From assembly GCA_036971715.1 (NCBI GenBank), contig JAVHJL010000005.1:1178001-1242000 (forward strand): a stretch of DNA of 64,000 nt, in the 5' to 3' direction. Origin of the DNA: Arthrobotrys musiformis. Its lineage: Eukaryota > Ascomycota > Orbiliomycetes > Orbiliales > Orbiliaceae. A program made the position numbers and the translations under genes. Of the stretch, positions 34,697 through 46,024 are shown piece by piece; position 1 is the stretch's first letter; every line of letters begins with the position of its first letter. The notes beneath the pieces are model-generated. The model did no database searches, had not been told where the DNA came from, and worked only from the letters and a program-made list of their open reading frames with translations.

Positions 34697-36400
34697 GACG
34701 AGAAGATTGCGGGGTGGTGTGCCTTTGGGGTGAGTGAGAGAGTTGAGAACGGGGCGACGAGCGTGGAGTGTTATCTCGGCCAAAAGGGATGTCCTTTGTA
34801 CTGGATGATGTCCAGAGGAAGGGAAACGTCCGGGACGAGGCTATGGTGGGGGATAGAGCTTGAGAAGGGAAGTAGCGAATGGTAGACTTTGGGACTGCTT
34901 TCCATGTGTAGTGGTGGCGATTCTTGGGGGGTGGTGTTCGAAGTTGTGAGCGAGCTCGAGAACAAGTGTAGTCAAAGACCCAACTGTCTATTCTCAGAGG
35001 GAGAAGAACAATGATTGAGACATCCGTGTTTGGCCGAGAGGGATGTATGTATGTGTGTATGTATGGAGGTGGTGGGACAGCAGTCTAGGTATATATAGGA
35101 GTATATATCCCTCTCTTTATATGTGTGGTCTTGAAGCTAACTCCAGGAGACGGATAAAATAAATAGCGCTCGCTTGCTCGCTCCGTCGCTCCAAGCAGCC
35201 CACTAACCTCGACCTAGATATCGGTTCTCCGGCCAGTCAGTACGGGACGATACGATCAAATCAATAGCAATCAGTGATATGATAATGGATATCATACATA
35301 GTACATACCAATGTGGGTACGGGTATGGGTATAGGTATGGGTATGTAGATGTGGATATGGTGTCGTTACGGAGTATATCCACTTCTGATACCCCAAAATC
35401 TTTTTTTTCTGTGAAGGATTGACTCCTCGGAAACGATACGTGCTAACTTGACTTTTAAACCCCAGCTAGTAAGCAAGATTGCTATCACTCTATGACGGCA
35501 GTAAGTTTTTTTCGACCTGGCTGCTGGCGGTAAGTTCGGGTGTGCGGTTGTGCAGCTTCGATTCGATTGATTCGATCGGACTGAAATGAAAAAAAAAAAA
35601 AAAAAAGTAGCGCAGTCACTGTTGCAGACAGACGAAACGAACAGCGAGGCTTGTTCTGAGTCGAAAGTTGTTCCTCCGAAGACCGGCCACCACAAAACAC
35701 CCAACAAGTATCACCGCACAGCACAGCACAAGCACAGCTAGCACATTGCAAGAACTGAACTGAAATCTGTTTCTGCCAGATCCATGCAGGCTTCCAGTGC
35801 TGTGGACAAGGGGGGGCAGGAGGAATATGCACTTCAATGCGCTGCACAGAACCTTGCATCCAGATCCATGGCTTAAAAACGTGCAGCCGCTAGTCACATT
35901 ACGGACTTCCAGAGTCTTCGAAAATTCCCGCACGCAGGGTCGCTCGCTCGCTCGAACGGCGTGGGGTCGCCGAATACACATAAATTGTAGGTAATATCGG
36001 TGTGAAACAAACCATTTGCAACCTCAGCCTCGTCGCTGGGATGCATATGTCATAACAGTATCACGGTCTGTACTCTCGCATCTCACTCATGTCGACGCTT
36101 ATGTATTTTGTTTGTCGACGGGTTGAATTTTTTTTTTTTTTTTTTTTTTAAGCATGTGAATGTTTGAGCTCAAGACAAAAGGTCGACGCTAGCAGTTACG
36201 ACTAGTCCCTGGCGATTCGATGGCCGATGATGACAGTTAGTTCGGGCCAAACTAGTCTTTTTAGGCTGCCAGACCCGACCCTGGTAGCAAACCATAATAC
36301 AACCCTTCCGGTATATCTTCGTGTGTCCGTATGTAGGTACGTATGGACTTCCATACATGCGCATTATAATTCAATATATTACGCATCGACGGTCGAAGCG
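34697..36400. other. gene-free interval upstream of HOM3
   Basis: The stretch contains ATGT-type repeats (35043-35066), repeated GGGTAT units (35310-35345), an 18-A run (35589-35606) and a 22-T run (36128-36149). The left part is HOM3 promoter. The right part is the 3' flank of the G-patch gene. Confidence 0.5.
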
Positions 36401-38873
36401 CTATTCCTCGTCTTCGGAATCGTCTCCAAATATCGCTTTGAATACCTCATCTCCTGCCCTCGGTGCTTCCAGCGTCGGATTGTGATTCGTGCCACCCATC
36501 CCTTCCACCTCTCCTCCCTTCTCCACCCGCTCATCAACATCCATCTTATCCCCTCCTCTATCACCACTATCACCATATGAGCGCTGCAGGTTCCGTGTAC
36601 TGTCATCACCTCCCTCCATCCCCGCACTTTCAAACCCCACGCTCCTCATACCCCTCCAATCGGGATTAGTATTCGCCTCGATCATCAACCGATCCATCTC
36701 CCTCTTCCCCACCAACTCCACATTCCTCCCTCCCCCTTCATCTCCCACAGAAGGATCCACATTCACCGGCGGTTCAACATTAAACCTCTTACACAACAAC
36801 CTCGTCGGGAAAAACTGCACCACACTTCTCGTCAAAGCACCATACATCCCCATCTTTGCCGCCGTAAGCGCCGGATCCTCAACTTTTGCCGCTGGCCTTG
36901 TGATTAATACTTCTTCGTTTTCGTCCGTTAAGTTCCTACTGCCCCCCGTGGTGGGTAATTGTGAAGCCACCGAACTCGATGATGTAAACCTATTCGCCAT
37001 CAACCCTGTAACGGGCTTGAATATCCTCGCCGCATGTGCAAATTCATGTAATTCGCGGCCCCAGTCTTCAAGTGATACTCCTTTCTCCTAGAAATCCCGA
37101 TAAAACAAAAAGTATTAGCATCCTTTCTTCCTGTAAATCGCCTTTTTTTTTTTCAACCTCGGTAATCTGTGAAAACAAAAAATGAAGTGAGAAGGGGAAA
37201 TAATACCCTCAGTGGCATGCCACTCTGCATCCCAGCCTTGATCTCCAAAAAACTCCGATACCTCACCCTCTTCTCGGGTGCATCCGCGTACGGCAAAAAC
37301 CCCTTCAATGCATTCTCCGCCACGTCTTTCTCCAAATATGGTATCGCATCCTTCGCTTTCTGCAGCGAGTCTTTACCGCTGTCGACTTGTTCACCTTTCG
37401 CCTGCGGGAGGTTTTTCTTCCCAGAAGCTGAAGCGATCCGTTCTCGTGCTGCGGGCGTCAAAAAGTCGAAAACTGACTTCGCTGGACGTTGCTCTTCTCC
37501 AAGGAGAATACCTCGGGCCTTGATATCCAAAGGCGCGCTGCTTGTTTCTGCTTTCGCAATGGTGCTAGCTGCAGTGGCGGCGGCGTATTTTGCGGGGTCC
37601 GCTAGCAGCCGCTTGGGAACCCACCCGTCAGGTACCTCAGGTAATGGGAAATCCTTCGCCGACCGGTCCAAAAACGGTTCGTCGTGAAGGATAAACCCAG
37701 GCAACGGCAGAGTCCCATCTCGACACCTTCGTATTTTCGAACTGTTCTTTTTTGAAACAAACACATGTCGTCCGGGTACTTTGAGTGCTGGTTTGATCGT
37801 AGCTCCACCGCCGGTTGTGGCAACTGCTGTTGTTGATGCTGCAGCAGCCGCAGCCTTCTTCTTCTTCTTATCGCCCCCGAGCACCTTGTTGTAAGCTGAC
37901 TTTGGCTTGATTTCGTAAATATCCTCATCGTCCTCGCCGTCATCATTGAAAACCCCCACTCCCATCCCCAACCGTACATTCGGCTTCCTAACAACCGCTT
38001 TGGGTTTTTGCAAAGCCGCCTTCCCATCTACCCCATCGTCACCACCATCCTCGGTTTTCAATTCTCCAGTATACCCCAACCCCTTCACGTCCGTCTTGAT
38101 AGCGTAAACAGGCACTTTAACATCCTCCGGCGGGAACAAATACGTTTTAAAATCCTCATCCTCACCGCCTTCCTGATCCCTCATTTTCCTCCTGACTTTA
38201 GGACCAACCCCGGTCCCCTCCCTCCAGCCCATTTTCTGCATCATCGCTTTCCCGACCGGATACTCATCCACAGTCTTCAAAGCACCAAGCATCTCGAATA
38301 ATTTCGCAGTATTATCCAATCCCTTAGCTGCTAATTCTCCAGCCGTGCCGCCACCGGCGGCCTCGGCGGCAGCAGCTTCACGTAGGACCCTTCTCTCCTC
38401 CTCGGCTTCGGCTTCAACGCGGTCTTCATCGTCCATGAAGTCCTCGGGTTTTAACGCGGTGAATTTGGCGCGGTTGGTACGGGATGAGGTAAACGTCGAT
38501 GGCGTCCATCCTATTCCCAAATCACAAAAAAGTGTCAGTCAATTCATGCCCATAATTAACTACAAATAAAACCAAGCGATAGAAAATAGAGTGGATGGGA
38601 GAGCAAGGGAAGGGAGAGGGGACAGACACCTTCTTTCGACCCCACAGTATTAAAATACCCCGCGCTGAACCCTCCCGTAAACGCGCCGTGTAACCTCTTC
38701 CGACCGCGTTCGTCGAGGACCTCCTGCTTCCACACCGGTAGGGTTGCATCTTGATCTCGAGATTTGGGGTCGGGTTTGGGGATTGGCGTGCCGTATACTA
38801 GGTATGGCGATGTATCTTCCTTTTCGAAGGTTGCGCGGGAGCGTTTGGATGGGTTGTATGCCATTTTCTTCAA
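36401..38873 (-). CDS. G-patch protein of the GPATCH1/DUF1604 family
   Basis: Exons 38630-38873, 37207-38510 and 36401-37087 give 744 aa. The first 100 residues match the GPATCH1 N-terminal domain (DUF1604): TPIPKPDPKSRDQDATLPVW, RLHGAFTGGFSAGYFNTVGS, WTPSTFTSSR and KPEDFMDDED. The G-patch follows at about residues 165-205 (VGKAMMQKMGWREGTGVG), where it could activate a DEAH-box helicase. A long linker holds a (K/A)-rich spacer. The conserved motif VPDGWVPKRLLADPAKYAAA lies in the middle, and KGFLPYADAPEKRVRYRSFL and FKPVTGLMANRF lie near the end of the ordered part. The tail ends in acidic FGDDSEDEE. Family members are nuclear spliceosomal factors. MAYNPSKR at 38864 is the likelier start. 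Both introns are 119 nt. Confidence 0.87.
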
Positions 38874-39263
38874 TTTTCGATGCGGCGTGGATACATGAGA
38901 TATGGAGTATGTGTGAGGAAGGCTGTGGAGTGGGAGTGATAGTGGATTTGTATGGGGGAAATATATGACACGATCAACACATATATTCGCTTTAAGTACT
39001 CGGACTCGTCTCGAGCCCGCTGATGTCGATGCACAGACTATGCTACGCTTATGATATTAATCCCACAAAATGAAATCGAGCAGAGTTCAATGAGGTAAAA
39101 TGCTTAATTATGATTGTAGAAAATGTGAAGATGGAAAACGTAAACCCGCTAAAATGCTTGGAGATAGGTATCTAAATAGGTATCTCTAAAACCGAAAAAG
39201 ATGCCAGAGTGAAAACGAAGATATGAAGATATTAAGAAGAGAGTACTACACCCTCGCGACGCT
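38874..39263. other. spacer between tandem minus-strand genes
   Basis: 390 bp, the promoter of the G-patch gene and the 3' flank of ARP10. It contains two close copies of TAGGTATCT (39165-39188). No gene is seen. Confidence 0.45.
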
Positions 39264-41203
39264 CTACGCCCGATGCGTACTCATAAACTTCTCCCTCTCA
39301 ACTTCTACCGTACCTTTGATCCTCGCCCCGCTGAGAATGCTGCCGCCAATCCAGGCCCCCATCGTCTCAACCCCTCTGATCGTCCCCGGCGCCACCCCTC
39401 CGGTCTTCGCATACTTGATCCTCAGGTTATCCTTCTCGCTCTGTAGCATTTCCCTCTCCCTCTTTTCCTTTTCCCTTTGCGCCTCCCCTATCTCTCTCTT
39501 TTCGGTGAGCTCTTTCCGTCGGTCGTCGCCCTTCTTATTTCGAGTCTTTGCTAGTTCCCATCCGCCTCTTTCCTCCACTAGCTCTTTCAGGTCCCCTAGG
39601 ATTCTAGATTTTAGTCCCGGCATACCCGCCGCTCCTCCCGTGATCACAATGCGGGGTATACATGTCGACCTCACATCGACGGGACAATGTAGCAGCGCCA
39701 GGAACACCAGGTATGGTAGCGTATACTCCGATTCATCTTCATACTCCACCCTCCCCTGACACCCTTCCATCAATTCGTCCACCTCTGGAATGGGTATATA
39801 CCCTTCTTTCCCCTCGCCTCCCTCCGTACTTTTAAAACTCTGTACTTTCGTCCAACTGGGGAGGAAGAAGGCGTATTCCGCCGCCACGCTCATGGCTTCG
39901 AAGGGTAGTTTCATCTTCGTGACCCTTTCCTCCAGTAAAGGGGTTTTGAACTCGACTTCGACTTTGGCGTTGGATATTGTATCTCTTCGTTTCTGGGCGC
40001 GGATTTCGGCGGGGGTGGGCTTTTTACTCTCCTTTTTGGCTTTTCCTTTGTTCTTTTTCTTTTTTGTCGGAGGGGTGGAGGGGTCGAGAGCTTTCTCTCC
40101 TTCTGCATCTTCTTCCTCCTCCTCTTCCGCCTCCTCCTCCTCTTCTTCTTCATCCTCTTCCTCTTCCTCCTCTTCGTCGTCATCCTCACCCTCATCTTCA
40201 ACCGGCAACCCAAACGCAACCCTCGCCCTCCGCCTCGCCGCCTCCCTAGCCTCCACAGACCCCATACACCACCCAACCCTCGCCAACAAATCCTCCACCT
40301 CAGCCCAACTGAAAATCCTCCACCAACTCTCCTCATCCCCGGCCGGTTTAATCGTATTCCACAACAGCTGTCCAAAAACCTCCACCAGGCTCTTAGCCCC
40401 CCTGCTCGAAAACTTAATAAACGAAGTCAACGGCCGCAGTTCGTACACAGGCGTCACCGTCGTCTCCTGCCATCCTATATCCACCACCAACGCCGAACGT
40501 AACCCGGCGGCGAGGCAGCTGAGTACCGGGGAGGAGAGGTATGTTATCGCCGGCGGCTGGAAGTGGAGGAATAGAAGGTGCGAAAGGGTATTTTGCACCG
40601 CTGTTGGGAAGATCGGGGGGAGGATTATTATAAGCCGTTTTGATTTCGATTCGATTAGTAGATATCTATTCTCCATTTAGTCCCCATAAAAACCATAACT
40701 GTGAAATTTGGGGGAAGGTACTTATTATAAGCCTCCCTTAACACCCGTTCCATCAAATCCTCAACGACACCAAGATCCTTAAGCCTCAAATCATTCGTCC
40801 AAAGCTCCCACTCCTCGCTACCGGTATTCCGTATCCTCGGCCCCGCGGCCTCACCGGTACGACGGTTCATCCGTGTCCCTCCACGCCCCTTTAGCCCCAC
40901 GCGTCCATACATCTCCGGCGTGATACCGATCTTACAACGCGGCGAGGATTCATTGCTAAACCCCGCGCGGAAGAACCGCGTGCCGAGTTCAAAGATCAGA
41001 GGTTCGTCGACCTGGTGTAAGCTACTCCCCCCCGGCGAAGAGAAACTTGAAGCCGAGAAGCGGGATTGCGGGGTCGTGGGGTTTGCGGTTAGCGAGGATC
41101 GAGTGGTGTGGTGGGTGCTGGTGTGGTGGTGACTGTGATGGCTGCCGCTGGCGGAGGGTTTGTAGGGGGTGTTTGGGGAGAGTTTTGTGGGGTCGCGGGA
41201 CAT
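39264..41203 (-). CDS. ARP10: actin-related protein Arp10 (dynactin pointed-end subunit; Neurospora ro-7 type)
   Basis: Exons 40722-41203 and 39264-40665 give 627 aa; the intron is 56 nt. The first 60 residues are Ser/Thr/His-rich. The divergent actin fold begins with EPLIFELGTRFFRAGFSNES (subdomain 1, phosphate loop 1 region). It continues with RLIIILPPIFPTAVQNTL, SSPVLSCLAAGLRSALVVDI GWQET (phosphate loop 2) and IPRIVITGGAAGMPGLKSRI (adenosine loop), and ends at GAWIGGSILS. This order is that of fungal Arp10, which caps the dynactin mini-filament with Arp11. A run of about 40 nearly pure Glu/Asp residues (40107-40200) and a Lys/Pro segment are inserted in the middle, making it longer than most homologues. 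It is divergent from ARG4. Confidence 0.85.
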
Positions 41204-41820
41204 TTTTTTTTTGGTTTTATTCGAAGAGGTGATGGTATAGAATGAAGGTGTAGTTGATGGATGGGAAAATGCTATCTGGTTATCATGATCATAATGGCTG
41301 GTGAGATGCAATGGGCGGGGATGATGTTGGTAATATTGATATTCTATGTACAAGTTGAGAGGTTGAAGTCGATATGATAGTGGAGCTCACCCGCCAGCTT
41401 GAGCTCTGGAATCCGATTGAGGTTCGAGCTTCTCCTTCCCCGGTGCCCCCGAGCCACCGGGGAAGTCAAGATAGCCCCACCCGGGAGGAGCTCAGTGCAC
41501 CGGGGCCGATAACGGATAGCTATCCCCGGGACTTCGATGCATCCTGACTCAAAGACCTCTCCGCCAATACGACAACCTGCATTAGCCTGCAAAATTTATC
41601 TCTTCCTTCTTCTCTTTACTTAGTCGATCCAGGCCAATTACTCTTACATCATCGTCTTAGGAGTAGGAACATACCATATTCTACACCATATTCCCCGCAA
41701 TTGGTATCAACTTGGTATATACAATCAGGTGTGTACTCCCATAACCCCTCCACCGCATTGACTAAATACTAACATCTCTACTCAGCACACCCACAGACCC
41801 ATAAAGAACAGAACACCAAA
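41204..41820. promoter_or_regulatory. shared divergent promoter, ARP10 / ARG4
   Basis: 617 bp separate the two start codons. The ARP10 side holds a 9-T run immediately before its ATG (minus-strand A-rich leader). The ARG4 side contains a probable leader intron (see separate entry). Confidence 0.45.
41714..41785 (+). other. probable 5' UTR intron of ARG4
   Basis: GTATAT at 41714 can act as a donor (or the GTGTAC at about 41730). TACTAAC at 41766-41772 is a near-perfect branch site, 13 nt before the acceptor CTACTCAG ending at 41785. The ARG4 ATG follows 35 nt later. The frame evidence used for coding introns is not available here. Confidence 0.45.
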
Positions 41821-43283
41821 ATGACCTCCGAACCCACAAAACTCAAACTCTGGGGCGGCCGTTTCACCGGCAAAACCGACCCCCTGATGCAAATGTACAA
41901 CGAATCCCTCTCCTACGACAAACGCATGTACGCACAGGACATCCAAGGTTCCCAAGCCTACGCCAGAGCAACCTGCAAAGCCGGCATCCTCACCCCAGAA
42001 GAACGAGACACCATCATCTCCGGCCTCGAAAAGGTCAAACATGAATGGGCCACTGACACATTCGTCATCCACCCGGACACCGACGAGGATATCCACACCG
42101 CCAACGAACGACGGTTGGGCGAGATCATTGGCACCCATATCGCGGGGAAACTGCATACCGGAAGATCAAGGAACGATCAGGTCGCCACGGATATGAGGCT
42201 CTGGTTGAGGGACGAACTGGATAAAATCGAAAGCTACCTCGTTGATTTTCTAAAAGCGACGCTGGAGAGGGCGGAGGAACAGATCGATGCTTTGTTACCA
42301 GGATACACTCACGTTCAACGTGCCCAACCGATCAGATGGAGCCATTGGCTCATGTCGCACGCATTCATGTTCCAATCCGATCTCGAGCGACTGAGGGAGC
42401 TGAAGAAAAGAGTGAATAAATCGCCATTGGGGTGTGGCGCGCTGGCCGGAAATCCATTCAACCTCGACCGAGAGTTTTTGGCAAAGGAACTGGGTTTCGA
42501 CGGATGTATCCCGAACAGTTTAATCGGTGTCGCGGACAGAGACTTTGTGGTTGAAACGCTGCAGTGGGCGACTTTGATGATGAACCATGTCTCCAGGTGG
42601 AGTGAGGATTTGATCATTTACTCCACCGCGGAATTTGGGTTCGTCACTTTGGCCGATGCCTACAGCACCGGCAGCAGCTTGATGCCGCAGAAGAAGAACA
42701 GCGACAGCTTGGAGCTGTTGAGGGGCAAGAGCGGACGTGTGTTCGGCCAGGTATATAAATCTACACCAATCCCGCCCACACACATGGATAAAAGTATGCT
42801 AATCGTAAAAAACAGATGGCCGGCTTCCTCTACACCATCAAAGGCCTCCCAAGCAGCTACAACAAAGACCTCCAAGAAGACAAAGAACCCCTCTTCGACT
42901 GCGTCACCACCGTCCAGAACTCCATCCAGATCGCTACAGGCGTGGTAGCAACCCTCACAATCTACCCAGAGAAGATGAAGGCCGCACTAACAATGGACAT
43001 GCTGGCCACCGATCTGGCGGACTACCTCGTCCGAAAGGGCGTCCCGTTCAGGGAAACCCACCACATCAGCGGTTCCTGCGTGCGGGAAGCCGAGGTGAGG
43101 AAGTTAAGCGGCATCGACCAGCTGGGATTGGAGGTTCTACAGAGCATCGATAAGAGGTTCGAAGCAGATGTTCTGGAGGTGTTTGATTTCGAGAGGAGCG
43201 TGGAGTTGAGGTCGTCCATCGGCGGGACATGCAAAGCCAGTGTGCTCAAGCAGATCGAGGAGCTTACCAAGGCTTTGCAGTAA
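41821..43283 (+). CDS. ARG4: argininosuccinate lyase
   Basis: Exons 41821-42750 and 42816-43283 give 465 aa, the normal length. The enzyme splits argininosuccinate to arginine and fumarate, the last step of arginine synthesis; in fungi it is cytosolic. Family hallmarks are KLWGGRFTG at the N-terminus, DEDIHTANERRLGEIIG, GKLHTGRSRNDQVATDMRLW, PGYTHVQRAQPIRWSHW with the catalytic His, and the signature loop GSSLMPQKKN (residues 284-293) with the catalytic Ser. The 65-nt intron falls between VFGQ and MAGFL. The C-terminus ends EELTKALQ. No targeting signal is present. Confidence 0.96.
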
Positions 43284-43662
43284 ACAATTAATATACAAAT
43301 ATTAAAAGTTGGTCCTTTTTGAGGTTGGGGATATAGGATCTCTTGTTTTTATTGTACATAGCACTTTTTTATATATTTTTCATGATAGAGAGAAACTGGA
43401 TCGATCGAATTCGCGATATATAATACACGAAAAGAAAACCCCGGAGGTAGTTACATTTCCATCATCGATCGATCCTCCATCCATTTCACCGCAGCCTTTT
43501 GATAATAACATAAGCTATCCGGCAATAAAGGAATATCTGTCTTCCACCCCCTTCAGAGAAAGACTAAGTAAAATACATAACCAACCAAACCCCCGCAATC
43601 AATTGGAACCCGTCCAATCCCCCAAAACCAACAACCAGAAAGAAAAAAACAAATCAAGAAAC
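43284..43662. other. spacer between convergent ARG4 and FPR1
   Basis: 379 bp, AT-rich on the ARG4 side and A/C-rich on the FPR1 side. It should hold both poly(A) regions. No gene is seen. Confidence 0.45.
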
Positions 43663-44031
43663 TCAAAGCTCCTGCTTGCCCTTAATCCCAATCAACTCAA
43701 CCTCGAAGATCAAAGTCGCCTTGGGAGGAATAACCGGCGGGAACCCCCGTTCGCCGTAGGCGTAATCATGGGTAATGGTCAACTTGGCCTTCTCCCCAAC
43801 CCTCATGGGGGCGATACCGCTCTCCTTGCTGCCGAGGATACCTTCGTCCCAACCGCGGATGACCCTTCCGACCCCGATGGGGGTTTCGAACGGAGTGCCA
43901 CGTTCGACCGAGGAGTCGAATTTGTCGCCGTTCTCGAGGGTGCCGTGGTAGTGGATTACGATCGTGTCGCCTTTGCTGGGGACTTGGGCGCCTGCGGGGC
44001 CGGGACGGGTGATTTCTTTGGTGACGCCCAT
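43663..44031 (-). CDS. FPR1: FKBP12-type peptidyl-prolyl cis-trans isomerase
   Basis: An intronless 122-aa frame is a single FKBP domain with no targeting signal, so cytosolic/nuclear. The drug- and substrate-binding pocket is intact: IVIHYHGTLENGDKFDSS, the FETPIGVGRVIRGWDEGI strand with the conserved Val-Ile and Trp, KLTITHDYAYGERGFPPVIP with the Tyr and the 80s-loop GxxP, and FEVELIGI. It isomerises prolyl bonds and is the FK506/rapamycin receptor that inhibits calcineurin or TOR when drug-bound. It is slightly longer than yeast Fpr1 because of the extra KGKQEL tail and a longer N-terminal arm. A TATA box lies 150 bp upstream. It is divergent from ARL3. Confidence 0.96.
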   Translation of the reverse strand: MGVTKEITRPGPAGAQVPSKGDTIVIHYHGTLENGDKFDSSVERGTPFETPIGVGRVIRGWDEGILGSKESGIAPMRVGEKAKLTITHDYAYGERGFPPVIPPKATLIFEVELIGIKGKQEL

Positions 44032-44180
44032 TGTGATTATATTTTATTTAGTCAATTGAAGAAGAAAAGGGTTATTTAGTAGTAGAATAGTACTGTAGTA
44101 CGGAGGTAGATAGACTTTGACTGGTACCGATGAAGTGGAGTCCAGAGGAAGGGAAGCAGAGAAGTTGCCAGCGTGGGGTC

Positions 44181-44189
44181 TTTATATAA
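44181..44189 (-). promoter_or_regulatory. candidate TATA box of FPR1
   Basis: TTATATAAA on the minus strand lies about 150 bp before the FPR1 start codon, inside otherwise GC-rich sequence. Confidence 0.5.
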
Positions 44190-44560
44190 CCCCGTCCACC
44201 AAACCTTGTCGCAGCGCAGCCCGGCGCACGCAACCAGCTTAGCTGTTAAGTAACACACCCACTTCGCATTCAGCTCCATCGAGCCAACCTGACTAACACC
44301 AACATCAAACCTCTGTTCGATTCTATTTTACCCCGAAAGGACACCGTCGACAAATCTAACACCCCCCGGCTTTTGTCGAAAAGGAAGTTCGCACGTGAGA
44401 GGACAAGGGAACACTGCCGGGGCTGGAAACACGCCCAAGCCGGGTCCGTACATCGATGGGCGCTGGAATTCGAGGTTCTCCAGATCCTTCCCAGCCGCGG
44501 TAGCTATAGCTTCATCACGGCAGACAGCTTCGACGGGGAATACAAAACACCAAATACAAG
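44190..44560. promoter_or_regulatory. shared divergent promoter region, FPR1 / ARL3
   Basis: This is the remainder of the 529-bp interval between the two divergent start codons. It is GC-rich, with no further clear motif. Confidence 0.35.
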
Positions 44561-45412
44561 ATGTACCACCTGTTTAAGGGGCTGTACTACTATGCGACCA
44601 CGAAAGAAGGTCCGTTCGTTCTCCCATCCGCACCAAAAACCACAGGAATCCATCACTGACATCTTCTCCAATAGAGTACTCGATACTGTAAGAACCACCC
44701 ATCACCACCATATAAAAACCAACAGCTAACATCTACAACCCCCAGCCTCCTCGGCCTCGACAATGCCGGCAAAACGGTACACCCCCCTCCACCATCCCAC
44801 CTCCTCATCTATAACTAATATAAACCACAGACCCTCCTCGAGAAAATAAAATCAATCTACCTCCCCGGCGCCCCCTCCCCAAAACAAGGCGCCCAACCCC
44901 CCACCGTCGGCCAAAACATGTCCACAATCCCCCTCCCCCACCCACACCCCCCCATCTACCTAAAACTCTGGGACATAGGCGGCCAAGAATCCCTCCGAAA
45001 CCTCTGGACCCAATACTACACCTCCTCCCACGCCATCGTCTTCGTCGTCGACTCGACCGATAAAGCGCGTATAGAAGAATGCAGAGACGTCCTAGAAATC
45101 GTAACCGATGCTGAGGATACGGAGGGTATTCCCATACTGATGCTCGCGAATAAACAAGACAGGGAGGAGAGTTTGGAGGTGGAGGAGATTAAAGAAGTCT
45201 TCAATAAGATCGCTGAGAGGCTGAGTGCTAGAGATAGTAGGGTTTTACCAATCAGCGCTTTGACGGGGTGAGTTAACCCCCTTCCCTTTATTATATCATC
45301 TTATTTTTGGGATACTAATAAGATTTGTAGAACCGGCGTTAGGGAATCAGTAGAATGGCTGGTAACCCGCATCATGAGGAATAAAGAATACAGACCCCCG
45401 CTAATGCGGTAA
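44561..45412 (+). CDS. ARL3: Arf-like GTPase Arl3 (animal ARFRP1)
   Basis: Five exons (44561-44609, 44675-44687, 44746-44776, 44831-45267, 45331-45412) give 203 aa. The start MYHLFKGLYYYATTKEEYSI has no Gly2, so no myristoylation. It begins Met-aromatic as in Arl3/ARFRP1, which is N-acetylated by NatC and recruited to the trans-Golgi by Sys1, where it recruits Arl1. GTPase motifs are GLDNAGKT (24-31), the switch region PTVGQN, WDIGGQESLRNLW, ANKQDREE and SALTG. The insert between PTVGQN and the WDIGGQ strand (STIPLPHPHPPIYLK) is Pro-rich. Exon 2 is only 13 nt and exon 3 is 31 nt, both forced by conservation across the P-loop. Coding strand is C-rich, then G-rich. Confidence 0.92.
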
Positions 45413-46024
45413 ATCCCAACAAAGAAGAAAAAAAGCGAGCGTTTGATATCGACAGTTTTGAACATCATCCGGGGTATTTTTCATTGATTTTTTTTTACAA
45501 TAGATAACGTAGGTATACCGGCAGAGCGAAGGGTTTTGTTTGAGTTATGATATCCCCCATTCATTTGGCCTTTTTTTGGAGTTTTTCTCTTTATATCATC
45601 TACATGTAGTTGTAACGTTCAAGATTGGGTTATTATAGTTGAAGGATAGAATTTATTCCATCTATGGCGTCGTGTTTTTATAAGTAAATACATGGATGCC
45701 AGTGCGATAAGAGTAAGAGCAAGAAGGAAGGCTGGTTCGCTAGTTGAATGCTCAAGAGTCTCCAAGACTGGCCATAAAACATAAGAAAGAAAGTCAAGTC
45801 TTGATATGGCCACGGCGATTTATCAATATCAGAGAGAGAAAACGGAAGAAGAAAATAGAGAAAGACGGAAAAACAGCACCATAACACCCTGTCATCCTTC
45901 TATCGTAATAAGCCAGTAACACCTAAGCCCTCCTAAAATGCATATAAACCAAGTTGAACGCCTAAAGCAAAAACATCATAATACCATGCATTAAAAAAAA
46001 AAACGGCCGCTCCTTACCTTCCCC
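45413..46024. other. spacer between convergent ARL3 and Rec114-like genes
   Basis: About 610 bp of AT-rich 3' flanks with short A and T runs. No supported gene. Confidence 0.45.

Noticed and set aside
35310..35345. GGGTAT-type repeats resembling telomeric sequence
   Set aside because: The unit is not the fungal TTAGGG and only a few irregular copies exist inside gene-containing DNA.
39790..40680. 296-codon frame on the plus strand with a poly-Ser run
   Set aside because: It is the mirror of the ARP10 coding exon; the Ser run is the complement of its Glu tract.
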